Shown here: piece by piece, positions 1-9,625 of the stretch
Layout of the letters: each line of letters opens with the position of its first letter
How positions within the stretch are numbered: the stretch's first letter is position 1
Assembly (NCBI GenBank): GCA_963728785.1
Contig: CAVSKV010000004.1
Coordinates: 1,488,001 to 1,552,000 of the forward strand
From: JAGWRI01 sp963728785
Lineage (GTDB): Bacteria > Gemmatimonadota > Gemmatimonadetes > Gemmatimonadales > Gemmatimonadaceae
DNA length: 64,000 nucleotides
Reading direction: 5' to 3'
Notes under the pieces: model-generated
Told to the model about the DNA's origin: nothing
The model's input: the letters and a program-made list of their open reading frames with translations, nothing else
Database searches by the model: none
Program-made: the position numbers and the translations under genes

Positions 1-769
1 CCACGGCTCCGAACCACATGAAGAAGTATCCGATCGTCTGTTCGCCGACGTGGAAGCGCCGCTGGAGGAACTGGGCGAAGACGGCCACCATGCCGTAGAA
101 CGCGCCGATGGCCACGGTATAGGTCCAGATCAGGCGCGCGGCCGGCGCCGTGGGATTCCTCAGCACGCGCCAGAGGGCCTCGCGCGTGCCTTGGCCGCGG
201 ATGGTGATCGGGGTGGTCGAACGACCGTCATGCGATTCACGGAGATACCGCCACGCAAACGCCATGTTGACCAGTGACAGCCCTGCGGCGGCCAGCCCGG
301 GGGCCGCCTGGCCCCAGACCTGGGCAAGCAATGAGCCGGCACCCGGCCCGATGACGGCGCCGAAGCTCGTCGCCGCTGACAGCCAGCCGAGGCTCTTGGC
401 CCGATCCTCGGGGGCCGCCAGGTCCGTGACGTACGCCTGGACCACGCCCACCGTGCCTCCGCCGAGCCCCTGCACGACGCGCGACACGACGAGCAGCCAG
501 AAGCTGTTCGCGAACGCAAATACGAGGTAGGACACAGCGGAGATGAAGAGGCCGATGAGAAGCGTCGGCCGCCTCCCCCGCCGGTCGGAGAACCGCCCCC
601 ACAGCGGGGCACTCACTAGTTGGGCCACCGAGAATGCGCCGATGAGGATGCCGATCTCGGCGCTCGTCGCGCCGAACCGCTCCGCGTAGAATGGGAGGAG
701 CGGAATGACCATCACGAGCCCGATCATATCGACGAAGGCCGTGACCATCAGAACAACGAGTTTGCCCAT
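1..769 (-). CDS. MFS multidrug/tetracycline-type efflux transporter (C-terminus outside window)
   Basis: Partial gene: the start lies inside the window and the C-terminal part is cut by the left edge, leaving about 256 residues. The protein begins MGKLVVLMVTAFVDMIG. It carries the motif-A loop GRFSDRRGRRP after TM2, then SRVVQGLGGG and SAATSFGAVIGPGAG, which are hallmarks of drug:H+ antiporters of the TetA/DHA1 type. At least seven hydrophobic segments are visible. An in-frame TGA lies about ten codons upstream of the ATG, so the start cannot move far. It is the last minus-strand gene here and lies 68 bp beyond rel. The substrate cannot be read from the sequence. Confidence 0.85.
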   Translation of the reverse strand, partial: MGKLVVLMVTAFVDMIGLVMVIPLLPFYAERFGATSAEIGILIGAFSVAQLVSAPLWGRFSDRRGRRPTLLIGLFISAVSYLVFAFANSFWLLVVSRVVQGLGGGTVGVVQAYVTDLAAPEDRAKSLGWLSAATSFGAVIGPGAGSLLAQVWGQAAPGLAAAGLSLVNMAFAWRYLRESHDGRSTTPITIRGQGTREALWRVLRNPTAPAARLIWTYTVAIGAFYGMVAVFAQFLQRRFHVGEQTIGYFFMWFGAV

Positions 770-837
770 GCGGTGGCCGGTGGCGATGAAGGAGCTGAAG
801 GCTCAGGCCCGACGGCTTGGCCTGCAGATCTACGCCG

Positions 838-3009
838 CTATTCGTCCGTGGACAGCCGTTCCCGGCGGGCGACTTCGGTGATCCCTTTCACCCGGCGCAT
901 CGCCTTCACGATCTTCTGCAAGTGGCTCAGGTTCTCGACCTCGACCACGACCGACCCGTCGACCTTGCCGTCGAGCGAGCGGAGGTCGAGGCTGCGGATG
1001 TCGGTGCCGGTGGACGTGACCGCGGCGGCCAGATCGGCGTACATCCCACGGCGGTCCACCCCGTCGAGGGCGAGGCGCACGACGAACCGCTCCCCCTCAG
1101 CCTCCTGCCAGTCGATCTCCAGCCGACGCTCGGGCTCGTGCGCCAGGAGGAGCAGGTTCGGGCAATCGCCGCGATGGATGCTCACGCCGCGGCCCCGCGT
1201 CACGTAGCCGACGACCGGATCGCCGGGCACGGGCTGGCAGCATTGGGCGTAGCGCACCATGATGCCGTCCACGCCCTGGATGCGCACTCCCCTCGGACCG
1301 CGCATGCGGTCCACCAGGCGCTCAATGGCGCTGGGCCGCGTGGCCTCGGTGCCTTCCAGTTCGGGATAGATCTGCTTGAGCGCCGCGGCGATCTGCACAT
1401 CGCCCTGCCCGATCGACGCCAGCAGGTGCGTCTCGTCGTTCAGGTTCAGCGCCTTCGAGGCGCGCGCCAGCTGCTCGGCGGACGGCCGCGACAGCCGGCG
1501 GCGCTTGACCTCACGGTCGAGGATATCCTGCCCGAGCTTCGTAGCCGACTGCTGGGCCTCGCGCTTGAGCACCTGGCGGATCTTGTGCCGCGCCCGTCCG
1601 GTGTGGACATGCGACAGCCAATCGCGCGTGGGCCGCGCAGTCGACGAGGTGATGATCTCGACCGTTTCCGAATTGCGAAGCGGGCGCGAGAGCGGCGCGA
1701 TGCGCCCGTTCACGCGCGCACCGGCGCAGTGCTGCCCGATCTCGGTGTGCACGGCGAATGCGAAGTCGATCGGGGTCGCGCCCTTCGGGAGCTGAATCAC
1801 GTGCCCCGTGGGCGTGAACACGAAGATCTCGTCCTGGTACAGGTCGAGCTTGAGAAATTCCAGGAACTCGTCGGGGGTCTTCGCGTCGAGCTGGAGCTCG
1901 AGGATCTGGCGGAACCAGGTGAGATGGCGGTCGAGTTCGTCGGCGCTCTTGGCGTCCTCCTTGTACAACCAGTGCGCGGCGATGCCGAAGTCCGCCGTAC
2001 GGTGCATGTCTCGCGTGCGGATCTGCACCTCGTACAACTGCCGGCCCGGCCCGAACACCGTCGTGTGGAGCGATTGGTACCCGTTCGACTTGGGCTGCGC
2101 GATGTAGTCCTTGATCCGTTCCTGCACCGGCGTCCACCCGTCGTGGATCACTCCCAACGCGTGGTAACACTCGGGCACGGTGTTGACGAGCACGCGGATG
2201 GCGAGGAGGTCGTAGATCTCCTCGTATGGTTTCTGCCGCTGCGACATCTTCTTGTAAATGGACCACAGGTGCTTCGGCCGGCCAGTCACCTCGGCGTCCT
2301 GGATGCCGGCCTGCGCCAGCGACCGCTCGAGCGGCTCCTTGAACTGGTTGATCAACTGCTCACGCTCGCCGCGCTTCTGAGCGACCTGTTTGGCCAGCGT
2401 CTTGTACGCCTCGCCCTCGAGATGCTTGAACGCCAGGTCTTCCAGTTCCCAGCGCATCTTGGCCATACCAAAGCGGTGGGCCAGCGGCGCGTACAGGTCG
2501 CGCGTCTCCTGGGCGATGCGCCGCCGCTTCTCGGGCGGCAACCACTCCAGCGTGCGCATGTTGTGCAAGCGGTCGGCGAGCTTGATGATGATCACCCGCG
2601 CGTCCTTGGCAATCGAAAGCAGGAGCTTACGGTAGTTCTCCACCTGCCGTTCCTGCGACGAAGCACCGGTGGGCAGCTTGGCGATCTTCGTCATCCCGTC
2701 GACGATGCCCGCCACCTCGGGGCCGAACTCGCGTTCAACATCGGCGATCGTCACCTTCGTGTCCTCGACGACGTCGTGGATGAGCCCGCTGGCCACGGTC
2801 ACCGAATCGAGTTGCAGGTCGGCCAGGATCTTGGCCACCTCGACGCAGTGGGTGACGTACGGCTCCCCGGAATTGCGCACCTGCCCGGCGTGCGCCTCGG
2901 CGCTGAACTGGTAGGCGCGGGCCAGCAACTCGCTGTCGAGCCGCTCGTGGGCCGGCGCATCGGGCTCCGCCCAGCCGGGGATCATCTCGCGCAGCGCCGT
3001 CGCGTTCAC
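838..3009 (-). CDS. rel: Bifunctional (p)ppGpp synthetase/hydrolase (Rel/SpoT)
   Basis: Makes and degrades the alarmone (p)ppGpp in the stringent response. The 723 residues have the full long-RSH order: an HD hydrolase domain (His-Asp at residues 78-79, HDVVEDTK), a synthetase domain from about 240 to 350 (RPKHLWSIYKKM, then PKSNGYQSLH), a TGS domain at about 395-455 and a C-terminal ACT domain. The synthetase has RIKD at 298-301. That is the RxKD signature of bifunctional Rel/SpoT enzymes rather than the acidic motif of RelA, so both activities are expected (family knowledge). The start overlaps the radC stop by 4 bp, which indicates translational coupling. Confidence 0.97.
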   Translation of the reverse strand: MNATALREMIPGWAEPDAPAHERLDSELLARAYQFSAEAHAGQVRNSGEPYVTHCVEVAKILADLQLDSVTVASGLIHDVVEDTKVTIADVEREFGPEVAGIVDGMTKIAKLPTGASSQERQVENYRKLLLSIAKDARVIIIKLADRLHNMRTLEWLPPEKRRRIAQETRDLYAPLAHRFGMAKMRWELEDLAFKHLEGEAYKTLAKQVAQKRGEREQLINQFKEPLERSLAQAGIQDAEVTGRPKHLWSIYKKMSQRQKPYEEIYDLLAIRVLVNTVPECYHALGVIHDGWTPVQERIKDYIAQPKSNGYQSLHTTVFGPGRQLYEVQIRTRDMHRTADFGIAAHWLYKEDAKSADELDRHLTWFRQILELQLDAKTPDEFLEFLKLDLYQDEIFVFTPTGHVIQLPKGATPIDFAFAVHTEIGQHCAGARVNGRIAPLSRPLRNSETVEIITSSTARPTRDWLSHVHTGRARHKIRQVLKREAQQSATKLGQDILDREVKRRRLSRPSAEQLARASKALNLNDETHLLASIGQGDVQIAAALKQIYPELEGTEATRPSAIERLVDRMRGPRGVRIQGVDGIMVRYAQCCQPVPGDPVVGYVTRGRGVSIHRGDCPNLLLLAHEPERRLEIDWQEAEGERFVVRLALDGVDRRGMYADLAAAVTSTGTDIRSLDLRSLDGKVDGSVVVEVENLSHLQKIVKAMRRVKGITEVARRERLSTDE

Positions 3010-3710
3010 AGAAGGCCTGCCTCGGCGAAGCTGGTGTACCGGCCCCGGCCGATGATCACGTGATCGTGCACCGGGATGTCGAGGAGGCGGCCGGCGGCGA
3101 CCAGTTGGTCCGTGACGGCACGGTCGTCCGGCGAAGGCGTGGGATCGCCGCTCGGATGGTTGTGCACAAGAATGACCGACGCGGCGCGTTCCGCGATCGC
3201 CTCGCGAAACACTTCCCGCGGATGCACGAGCGACGAGTTGAGAATGCCGCGCGTGACCGTCACGTCCCGTTCCAACCGATGCTGCGCGTCCAGTACGGCC
3301 ACGTGAAACTCCTCGACCGGCAGATCTTCCAGCCTCGGCGCGAACGCCGCAACGACATCGCGAGGCGACCGGATTGGCGCCCCATCCTCGCGCGACTCCG
3401 CGGCCATGCGCCGTCCCAGCTCGAGCGACGCGTGGATCGTCACCGCACGCACCATCCCTACGCCCCGCACGACCCGGAGAGCCGCCACCGGCTGCATCGC
3501 GATGCGCCGCAACGACCCGCCGGCCATGGCCAGTACCTCCTGCGCCAGCCCGAAGGCCGGTCGCCCGGCGCCCCCGGGCCCGAGCACCAAGGCCAGCAAC
3601 TCAGCCGAAGACAGCGCGTGCGCCCCCAGGTCGATCAACCGCTCGCGCGGCCGCTCGGACCGGGGTAACTCGTGAATATTAAGCTTCTGAGCGGTGGACT
3701 GGCTAGGCAC
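3006..3710 (-). CDS. radC: RadC-family JAMM/MPN+ protein
   Basis: The 234 residues match the usual UPF0758/RadC length. An N-terminal helix-hairpin-helix-like region (SSAELLALVLG near 35-45) precedes a JAMM metalloprotease-like core. The zinc motif HNHPSGDPTPSPDD lies at 183-196, with the conserved EEFHVAVLD upstream. Historically named for DNA repair, the family has no settled biochemical function. Its ATGA overlap with rel places both in one transcript. It starts MPSQSTAQKLNI. The 172 bp between it and secA hold a terminator-like hairpin, so radC-rel may have its own promoter. Confidence 0.93.
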   Translation of the reverse strand: MPSQSTAQKLNIHELPRSERPRERLIDLGAHALSSAELLALVLGPGGAGRPAFGLAQEVLAMAGGSLRRIAMQPVAALRVVRGVGMVRAVTIHASLELGRRMAAESREDGAPIRSPRDVVAAFAPRLEDLPVEEFHVAVLDAQHRLERDVTVTRGILNSSLVHPREVFREAIAERAASVILVHNHPSGDPTPSPDDRAVTDQLVAAGRLLDIPVHDHVIIGRGRYTSFAEAGLL

Positions 3711-3855
3711 TTGACGATTCCTCCGGGACGCCGACTACGGAATGCGTTGTCAGACCGAAGGATGCCCAGCCGGACTGGCGGATCCGGCATCGAAAACCCG
3801 CACGGGGAACGCGTGCGTCCCCAGCGACCCTGGCCACCAGGCCCCCAGAACGCAA

Positions 3856-3878
3856 CGGGGCGGCTCACCGCCACCCCG
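3856..3878 (-). terminator. GC-rich hairpin after secA
   Basis: Arms CGGGG and CCCCG enclose an inner GGC/GCC pairing just downstream of the secA stop on the minus strand. There is no good T-run after it, so an intrinsic terminator is only possible. It is the only obvious structure in the gap between secA and radC. Confidence 0.35.
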
Positions 3879-3882
3879 CCGT

Positions 3883-6800
3883 CTATCCCATCGCCCCGTG
3901 GCATTTCTTGAACTTCTTGCCGGAGCCGCATGGGCAGGGATCGTTCCGCCCGACGTTCGACCAATCGGTGGCACCGGGGGCGGGCTGGTTGAGTGTTCGG
4001 GTCCGGCCTGCCCCAACCACCACCGGATCGCGCCGGACTGCCATCTCCGCCGGGGGCTCGCCCGGTCCGATGTCGAGCGTCTCGTCGGGTCCCGCGCCAT
4101 CCGGCGATTCGGCCGGCGTCTCTTCGAGCACACCCAGCGCATTGAACCGCTTCGTGGACGCAGCTGGGACCGGACGCGGCGCCGGCGGGGGCGCCGGGGC
4201 GGCGAATTGCAGCTGCACCCGCAGGAAGCGCTCGGCGAACGTCGTGTAGATGTCGCTCATCAGGTCCACGAACATCGAATACGCTTCCCCTTTGTACTCG
4301 ACGAGCGGGTCCTTCTGGCCCCACGACCGATACTGGATGGAATTGCGGAGTTGGTCGAGGTCGTAGAGGTGGTCCTTCCACTTCTCGTCCAGCACGTTGA
4401 GCATGACGAGCGACAGCAGGCGATCGGCGTAGCCCCCGTGTTCGTCCTTGAACTGGTCGAGGCTGTCGTACTTGGCGGCGAACGCCTTGCGCCCCGCTTG
4501 GACCGCCGCCTGGACGGCGTCGGGAACGTTCGTGGGACGCAGATCGGGAGTATCGAACTCAGGCACGGACAGCAGGTAGTGCATGAGCAGGTCCTGCTGG
4601 AGGAGGGGGATGTCCCAATCCTCCGCCGTCTCGTATTCCGCCAGTGAGGTCTCGACACGCGCGCGGAGAGCGCGTTCGACCATGCGGAGCGCCTCTCCCT
4701 TGGGTTCCTCGCCGCCCTCGAGCGCGAACGATCGCAGCGAGTAGATCACCTCGCGCTGCTGGTTCATCACGTCGTCGTATTCGAGGAGCCGCTTGCGGGC
4801 CTGGAAGTGCTGCAGTTCGACGCGTTTCTGGGCCTGCTCGATGGACCGCGTGATGAGGGCGTGGGTGAGGACCTCGCCCTCCTGGGCTCCCAGCCGGTCC
4901 ATGAGCTTTGCAATGCGGTCGGATCCGAACAGCCGCATGAGGTCGTCTTCGAGCGACAGGAAGAACTGCGACACGCCCGGATCTCCCTGGCGGCCGGAGC
5001 GGCCGCGCAACTGGCGGTCGATGCGTCGCGACTCGTGCCGTTCGGAGCCGATGATGTGGAGGCCGCCCAACTCCATCACGTTGGCCTCCTTGCCGTCGAG
5101 GTCGATGATCTTGGACGGCTTGGGCTCGGTGACGCCGGCCCCGAGTTTGATGTCGGTGCCGCGGCCGGCCATGTTGGTGGCGATGGTCACCGCGCCCGGC
5201 TGGCCGGCGCCGGCCACGATCTCGGCCTCGCGCTGGTGGTACTTGGCATTCAGCACGTTGTGCACGATCCCGGCGCGCTGGAACAGCTTGGCCAGCGTCT
5301 CCGACGCGTCGACGCTCGTCGTGCCGATGAGCACCGGGAAGGCGAGGGCATGGAGCCGCTTCGTCTCCTCGACGATCGCGTTGTACTTCTCACGACGGGT
5401 CTTGAACACCAGATCCTGGCGGTCTTCGCGGATCACCGGCCGGTTGGTGGCGATGACGGCGACGTCGAGCTTATAGATCTCGAAGAACTCGCGCTCTTCG
5501 GTCTCGGCCGTGCCGGTCATGCCGGCCAGCTTGGTGTACATGCGGAAGTAGTTCTGGATCGTGATCGTAGCGAGGGTCTGGGTCTCCCCCTTCACGGTCA
5601 CGCCTTCCTTGGCTTCCACGGCCTGGTGCAGGCCCTCCGACCAGCGGCGGCCCGGCATCGTGCGGCCCGTGAACTCGTCGACGATCAGCACCTCGCCTTC
5701 CTGCACCACGTAGTTCACGTCGCGCTCGTACAGCGCGTGCGCCCGCAGGAGTTGGTGGATGATGTTGAGCTTCTCGCTCTTGGCGGCAAATTCGATTTCC
5801 AGCCCGCGGCGCTTTTCGAGCCGTTCCTCGGGCGACAGCGACGTGTCGTGATCCACCCGGTGCGTGGTCTCGGAGATGTCGGGGAGGATGAACGCCATGT
5901 GGTCGTTCGGCGACATGAAGTCGATGCCGCGATCGGTGAGGTGCACCGAGTGGCCCTTTTCGTCGAGCACGAACAGCAGGTCTTCCTCGAGGTCCCGGTA
6001 CTGCTGCTTGGACGCGGGCAGCCGGCGGTCGGCGATGTAGTCCAGCTCCATCCGCTGCAGGAGCGCCTTGTTGCCGGTCTCCTGCAGCACCTTGAGCAGC
6101 CGCTTGTTCTTGGGGCCGCCGAGCTGTGCCTTGTAGAGCTTCATGCCGGCGGCGACCGTCTCTCCGTTCGCGAGGTCGCGCTCGGCGTCGCCCACCAGAC
6201 TGTTGACCAGTTCGGTCTGCTTGCGCGCCAGGCGGCCCACGGCGGCGTTGTGCTCGAAATAGCGACCGTCGTTGTCGTTGCCCACCGGCCCCGAGATGAT
6301 GAGCGGGGTGCGTGCCTCGTCGATGAGCACGGAGTCCACCTCGTCGACGATCGCGTACACGTGGGCGCGCTGCACGCGCTGGTCCAGTTGCACGACCATG
6401 TTGTCGCGCAGGTAGTCGAATCCGAACTCGTTGTTGGTGCCGTAGGCGATGTCAGCGAAGTAGGCGGCGCGGCGTTCCGGGGTGCCCGGCTCGGTGTCGT
6501 CCAGGCAGGCGACGGTGAGGCCGAGGTACTTGTACACGTGCCCCATCCACTGCGCGTCGCGGCGGGCGAGGTACGAGTTCACCGTCACCAGGTGCGCCCC
6601 TTTGCCAGGCAGCGCGTTCAGGTACAGGGGGAGCGTCGCGACCAAGGTCTTGCCTTCGCCGGTCGCCATTTCGGCGATCCTGCCCAGGTGCAGCTCGATC
6701 CCGCCCATGAGCTGCACGTCATAGGGCACCATGTTCCATTCCATCTCATGCCCCGTGACCATGACCTTCGTCCCGAGCAGACGACGGCAGGCCACGCGCA

Positions 6801-7158
6801 CGGTGGCGAACGCTTCGGGCAGGAGCTCGTCGAGCACCTCGGCCGTGGCGTCGCGGAGCTTGCCCTCGACGCCGCCCTTGCCGTCGGGGCCGCTCAGTTC
6901 GTCGTCGATCCGCTCGCGCTCGGCGGCGGCGGCGGCGTGGCGCTTCGCCTCGCGCAACTCGGCGGCCCGCTGTTCGAGGGGCTCGGTCCGTTGCCGAATG
7001 ACGTCGCGGAACTTCTGCGTCTGAGCTCGGAGCTCCTCTTCCGAGACGCGTTGCAGCCGCTCGTCGTGCTCGTTGATAGCATCGACGATCGGTTGAATCT
7101 TCTTGCGCTCCCGGTCGTGGCGGTTGCCCACGACCACGGAGATGACTCGCTTGATCAT
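3883..7158 (-). CDS. secA: Preprotein translocase ATPase SecA
   Basis: Motor ATPase that pushes preproteins through SecYEG. The 1091 residues show the Walker A segment EMATGEGKTLVATLP, the DEAD-like DEVDSVLIDEAR, the motif MAGRGTDIKLG and a C-terminal zinc SEC-C motif NDPCPCGSGKKFKKCH that binds SecB and ribosomes. It is roughly 190 residues longer than the E. coli protein. The extra length comes from charged insertions near residues 60-110 and within the preprotein cross-linking region, as in Bacteroidota-type SecA (family knowledge). The start overlaps the nadD stop by 4 bp, so secA is the last gene of a long coupled run that includes nadD and a BamD-like lipoprotein. Confidence 0.98.
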   Translation of the reverse strand: MIKRVISVVVGNRHDRERKKIQPIVDAINEHDERLQRVSEEELRAQTQKFRDVIRQRTEPLEQRAAELREAKRHAAAAAERERIDDELSGPDGKGGVEGKLRDATAEVLDELLPEAFATVRVACRRLLGTKVMVTGHEMEWNMVPYDVQLMGGIELHLGRIAEMATGEGKTLVATLPLYLNALPGKGAHLVTVNSYLARRDAQWMGHVYKYLGLTVACLDDTEPGTPERRAAYFADIAYGTNNEFGFDYLRDNMVVQLDQRVQRAHVYAIVDEVDSVLIDEARTPLIISGPVGNDNDGRYFEHNAAVGRLARKQTELVNSLVGDAERDLANGETVAAGMKLYKAQLGGPKNKRLLKVLQETGNKALLQRMELDYIADRRLPASKQQYRDLEEDLLFVLDEKGHSVHLTDRGIDFMSPNDHMAFILPDISETTHRVDHDTSLSPEERLEKRRGLEIEFAAKSEKLNIIHQLLRAHALYERDVNYVVQEGEVLIVDEFTGRTMPGRRWSEGLHQAVEAKEGVTVKGETQTLATITIQNYFRMYTKLAGMTGTAETEEREFFEIYKLDVAVIATNRPVIREDRQDLVFKTRREKYNAIVEETKRLHALAFPVLIGTTSVDASETLAKLFQRAGIVHNVLNAKYHQREAEIVAGAGQPGAVTIATNMAGRGTDIKLGAGVTEPKPSKIIDLDGKEANVMELGGLHIIGSERHESRRIDRQLRGRSGRQGDPGVSQFFLSLEDDLMRLFGSDRIAKLMDRLGAQEGEVLTHALITRSIEQAQKRVELQHFQARKRLLEYDDVMNQQREVIYSLRSFALEGGEEPKGEALRMVERALRARVETSLAEYETAEDWDIPLLQQDLLMHYLLSVPEFDTPDLRPTNVPDAVQAAVQAGRKAFAAKYDSLDQFKDEHGGYADRLLSLVMLNVLDEKWKDHLYDLDQLRNSIQYRSWGQKDPLVEYKGEAYSMFVDLMSDIYTTFAERFLRVQLQFAAPAPPPAPRPVPAASTKRFNALGVLEETPAESPDGAGPDETLDIGPGEPPAEMAVRRDPVVVGAGRTRTLNQPAPGATDWSNVGRNDPCPCGSGKKFKKCHGAMG

Positions 7159-7748
7159 GCAGTCCCCTGTCGGTACAGCCCGGCCGTCGCAATGAAGTCT
7201 GCCACGGCGTCGGTCACAAATCCGCGGAGCGGTTTGCCCAGCCGCACCCGCTCCCGGATCTCCGTGGATGACACGTCGACCCGCCGCGTACGCAACGGGA
7301 CAATGGCCGCAGCGGGCACCCCCGGTGGCGGCGCCGCGACCTTGTCACCCACCCGCGTCATGACGGCCAGTCGCGCCAGGCGGGCGATCCGCACCGGCTC
7401 GCGCCACTGCGCGAGGGTAGCGAATGCATCCGCTCCGACGAGGAAGAAGCGCTCCGCGTCCGGATACCGCTCTGCAACAGCCGCCAAAGTCTCAACCGTA
7501 TAAGATAACCCATCGCGATCGATTTCGGTCGATGAGACCGAAAACCGGGGATCCCCGTCGACGGCCAGATGCACCATCGCCAGCCGCTGCTCGGGAGACG
7601 CGGAGAGGCGCCCCTCTTTGAGCGGCTGAGCAGCCGCGGGGACGAACACCAGCCGATCCAGCCCCAGCTCCTCGAAGGCATCGCTCGCCGCCAGCAGGTG
7701 CCCGACATGGGGAGGGTCGAAGCTGCCACCGAGGATGCCGAGGCGCAT
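7155..7748 (-). CDS. nadD: Nicotinate-nucleotide adenylyltransferase
   Basis: Converts nicotinate mononucleotide and ATP to deamido-NAD. The 197 residues start MRLGILGGSFDPPHVGH, containing the nucleotidyltransferase GGSFDP and HxGH motifs. The C-terminal SSTEIRERVRLGKPLRG is the second family signature (ISSTxIR). Length is typical. It begins 3 bp after the stop of the BamD-like gene and overlaps secA by 4 bp. The mix of NAD synthesis, outer-membrane assembly and secretion in one transcript suggests a constitutive housekeeping operon. Confidence 0.96.
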   Translation of the reverse strand: MRLGILGGSFDPPHVGHLLAASDAFEELGLDRLVFVPAAAQPLKEGRLSASPEQRLAMVHLAVDGDPRFSVSSTEIDRDGLSYTVETLAAVAERYPDAERFFLVGADAFATLAQWREPVRIARLARLAVMTRVGDKVAAPPPGVPAAAIVPLRTRRVDVSSTEIRERVRLGKPLRGFVTDAVADFIATAGLYRQGTA

Positions 7749-7751
7749 GGC

Positions 7752-8600
7752 TCAGCGCAGCCGCGGGTGCGGCAGCGGGGACAGTTGGGGCTGGATCCGG
7801 CTCGCGGGAAGCCTGGACGGCCCGGCAACCTTGGCCGTGTCACCCGGGGCCTTCACGCCCCGGCAGTAGGTGCTGACCTTGGCGTCACCGGGATAGAGGG
7901 ACCGCATCTGCTTGCAGACGTCTGCGAGGTCCTCGGTGTACTTGATCGTGCGATAGGCTTCCGACAGACGCAGCATCGAGAGGTGTGCATGATCGGTTTC
8001 CGGCCACTTCTGGACGACGTCCTTGAAATAGAGGATCGCCGAGTCCCAGGCCTTGTTCTTGAAGTAGAACATCCCGGTGTCGTAGTCCTTGGTAGCGAAC
8101 CACTCGTTGAGCTTGGCGATCTCGCCCCGCGCGGAATCGGCCACCACGGTGTCGCTCTGGGCGTACAGTTGGATGAGCATCGTGTACTGCTGGAGCGCGG
8201 TCAGTCCGTAGGTCTGGTCGAGCGATGGATCGCGCCAGAGCCGCTGGTAGCTGCGCCCGGCTTCGAGCGCCGCGCGCGGCCCCAGGGAGTCGTCGGGAAA
8301 GGATTCCACCAGGCGCGAGAACGCCTGGGCGGCGAGCAGATCATCGCCGGCCCGCTCGTGGGCCACTCCGAGGTACCAGTATGACGGCACGAGCAGCGTA
8401 TCACGCACGCCGAGATCGAGGGTCAACTTGTCGAACCCTTCGACGGCGTTGTCCCAGTGGTGTTGCTTGAATTCCGTCAGCGAGGCCTTGAACAGCGCCT
8501 CGTTGGTCGGAAACTTCGTGACGACGAAGGCGGGCCGGCAGGCCGCGGCGGCCAGCCCCAGCGCCAGTGCCGCCATGAGTCCGCGGGTCTGTCGGTGCAT
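7752..8600 (-). CDS. bamD: BamD-like outer-membrane assembly lipoprotein with TPR repeats
   Basis: Probable lipoprotein of the beta-barrel assembly machinery, which folds outer-membrane proteins. From the internal ATG (MHRQTRGLMAALALG) the protein has 282 residues and a lipobox ending in Cys21 (LAAAAC). The upstream extension in the open frame is Arg/Pro rich and not signal-like, so the 8600 start is preferred. The mature part is helical with tetratricopeptide-like repeats (DNAVEGFDKL, GDDLLAAQAFSRLVESFPDD, KAWDSAILYFKDVVQKWPE), the fold of BamD/YfiO. The assignment to BamD rather than another TPR lipoprotein rests on length, lipobox and repeat spacing. Confidence 0.8.
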   Translation of the reverse strand: MHRQTRGLMAALALGLAAAACRPAFVVTKFPTNEALFKASLTEFKQHHWDNAVEGFDKLTLDLGVRDTLLVPSYWYLGVAHERAGDDLLAAQAFSRLVESFPDDSLGPRAALEAGRSYQRLWRDPSLDQTYGLTALQQYTMLIQLYAQSDTVVADSARGEIAKLNEWFATKDYDTGMFYFKNKAWDSAILYFKDVVQKWPETDHAHLSMLRLSEAYRTIKYTEDLADVCKQMRSLYPGDAKVSTYCRGVKAPGDTAKVAGPSRLPASRIQPQLSPLPHPRLR

Positions 8601-8641
8601 AGGTCGGGAAAGATAGCGGGCCGAAGGCCCCGGCCGTACCC

Positions 8642-9625
8642 TCACGCGCTGGATTTCCGCCCGAACAGCGGCTCCCGAGCCCCCATCCGAGACGTGCCCA
8701 TCAGGGAACGAAAGAACGCGATGGTCCGTTTGAGCCCCTCGCGCAGTCCTATCCGGGGCTCCCAGCCGAGCATCGTGCGCGCGCGGGTGATGTCGGGCTG
8801 GCGCAGCCGCGGGTCGTCCTGCGGCAGCGGCCGGTGCTCGATCGGAGCCGGGCTGCCGGTCAGGTCCTTTACCGCTTCGGCGAGCTGCGTGACCGTATAC
8901 TCCGTGGGATTGCCGATGTTGGTGGGCATGTGGTCGCCCTTCATGAACAGCCGGAAGATTCCCTCGACTTCATCCTCGGCATAGCAGAAGCTGCGCGTCT
9001 GGCGGCCCTCGCCGTAAATCGTGATCGGCTCCTGGTTCAGGGCCTGCACGATGAAATTCGACACGACGCGCCCATCGCGCGGCCGCATGCGCGGGCCGTA
9101 CGTGTTGAAAATGCGGACGATGCGCGTGTCGAGCCCGTGATAGGTGTGATAGGCCATGGTCATCGCTTCGGCGAACCGTTTTGCCTCATCATAGACACCG
9201 CGGGGGCCTACGGGGTTCACATTTCCCCAGTACGTCTCGCGCTGGGGGTGCTCGAGCGGATCCCCGTACACCTCCGACGTCGAGGCGAGGAGGAACCGCG
9301 CCCCCTTGGCCTTGGCCACGCCGAGCGCATTGTGCGTGCCGAGTGATCCCACTTTGAGCGTCTGGATCGGCAGCTCGAGGTAATCGATCGGGCTGGCCGG
9401 GGAGGCGAAGTGCAGCACGCCGTCCACATCGCCAGCGACGTAGGTGAACGTGGACACGTCGTGGCGGATGAATTCGAACCGCGACTCACCCATCAGGTGG
9501 GCGATGTTGTCGGGATGGCCAGTGACGAAATTGTCGATCCCGACGACGGTGTGCCCATCGGCCAGGAAACGGTCGCAGAGGTGCGACCCGAGAAATCCGG
9601 CGGCGCCGGTGATGACGATCCTCAT
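8642..9625 (-). CDS. UDP-glucuronate decarboxylase (UDP-xylose synthase), extended SDR
   Basis: Predicted to convert UDP-glucuronate to UDP-xylose. The 327 residues start MRIVITGAAGFLGSHL, with the NAD-binding GxxGFLGSH motif. The catalytic Y-x3-K is in GPRGVYDEAKRFAEA, and the stretch RIFNTYGPRMRPRDGRVVSN followed by IVQALNQEP matches the UXS group closely. The ATG overlaps the ugd stop by 4 bp. Ugd makes its substrate, which supports the assignment. A longer open frame upstream lies within ugd and is not the real N-terminus. A 4-ketopentose product instead of xylose cannot be excluded. Confidence 0.88.
   Translation of the reverse strand: MRIVITGAAGFLGSHLCDRFLADGHTVVGIDNFVTGHPDNIAHLMGESRFEFIRHDVSTFTYVAGDVDGVLHFASPASPIDYLELPIQTLKVGSLGTHNALGVAKAKGARFLLASTSEVYGDPLEHPQRETYWGNVNPVGPRGVYDEAKRFAEAMTMAYHTYHGLDTRIVRIFNTYGPRMRPRDGRVVSNFIVQALNQEPITIYGEGRQTRSFCYAEDEVEGIFRLFMKGDHMPTNIGNPTEYTVTQLAEAVKDLTGSPAPIEHRPLPQDDPRLRQPDITRARTMLGWEPRIGLREGLKRTIAFFRSLMGTSRMGAREPLFGRKSSA

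Noticed and set aside
803..823. Hairpin after rel as an intrinsic terminator
   Set aside because: Six-base arms with a 9-base loop and no T-run on the minus strand; too weak to support.
817..3063. 748-codon open frame on the plus strand
   Set aside because: Mirror of rel; composition typical of antisense frames in GC-rich genes.
4807..7503. 898-codon open frame on the plus strand opposite secA and nadD
   Set aside because: Antisense shadow: high GC at third positions suppresses stops. The translation is Arg/His/Val-rich and low complexity, with no family motif, while the opposite strand encodes clear SecA and NadD.
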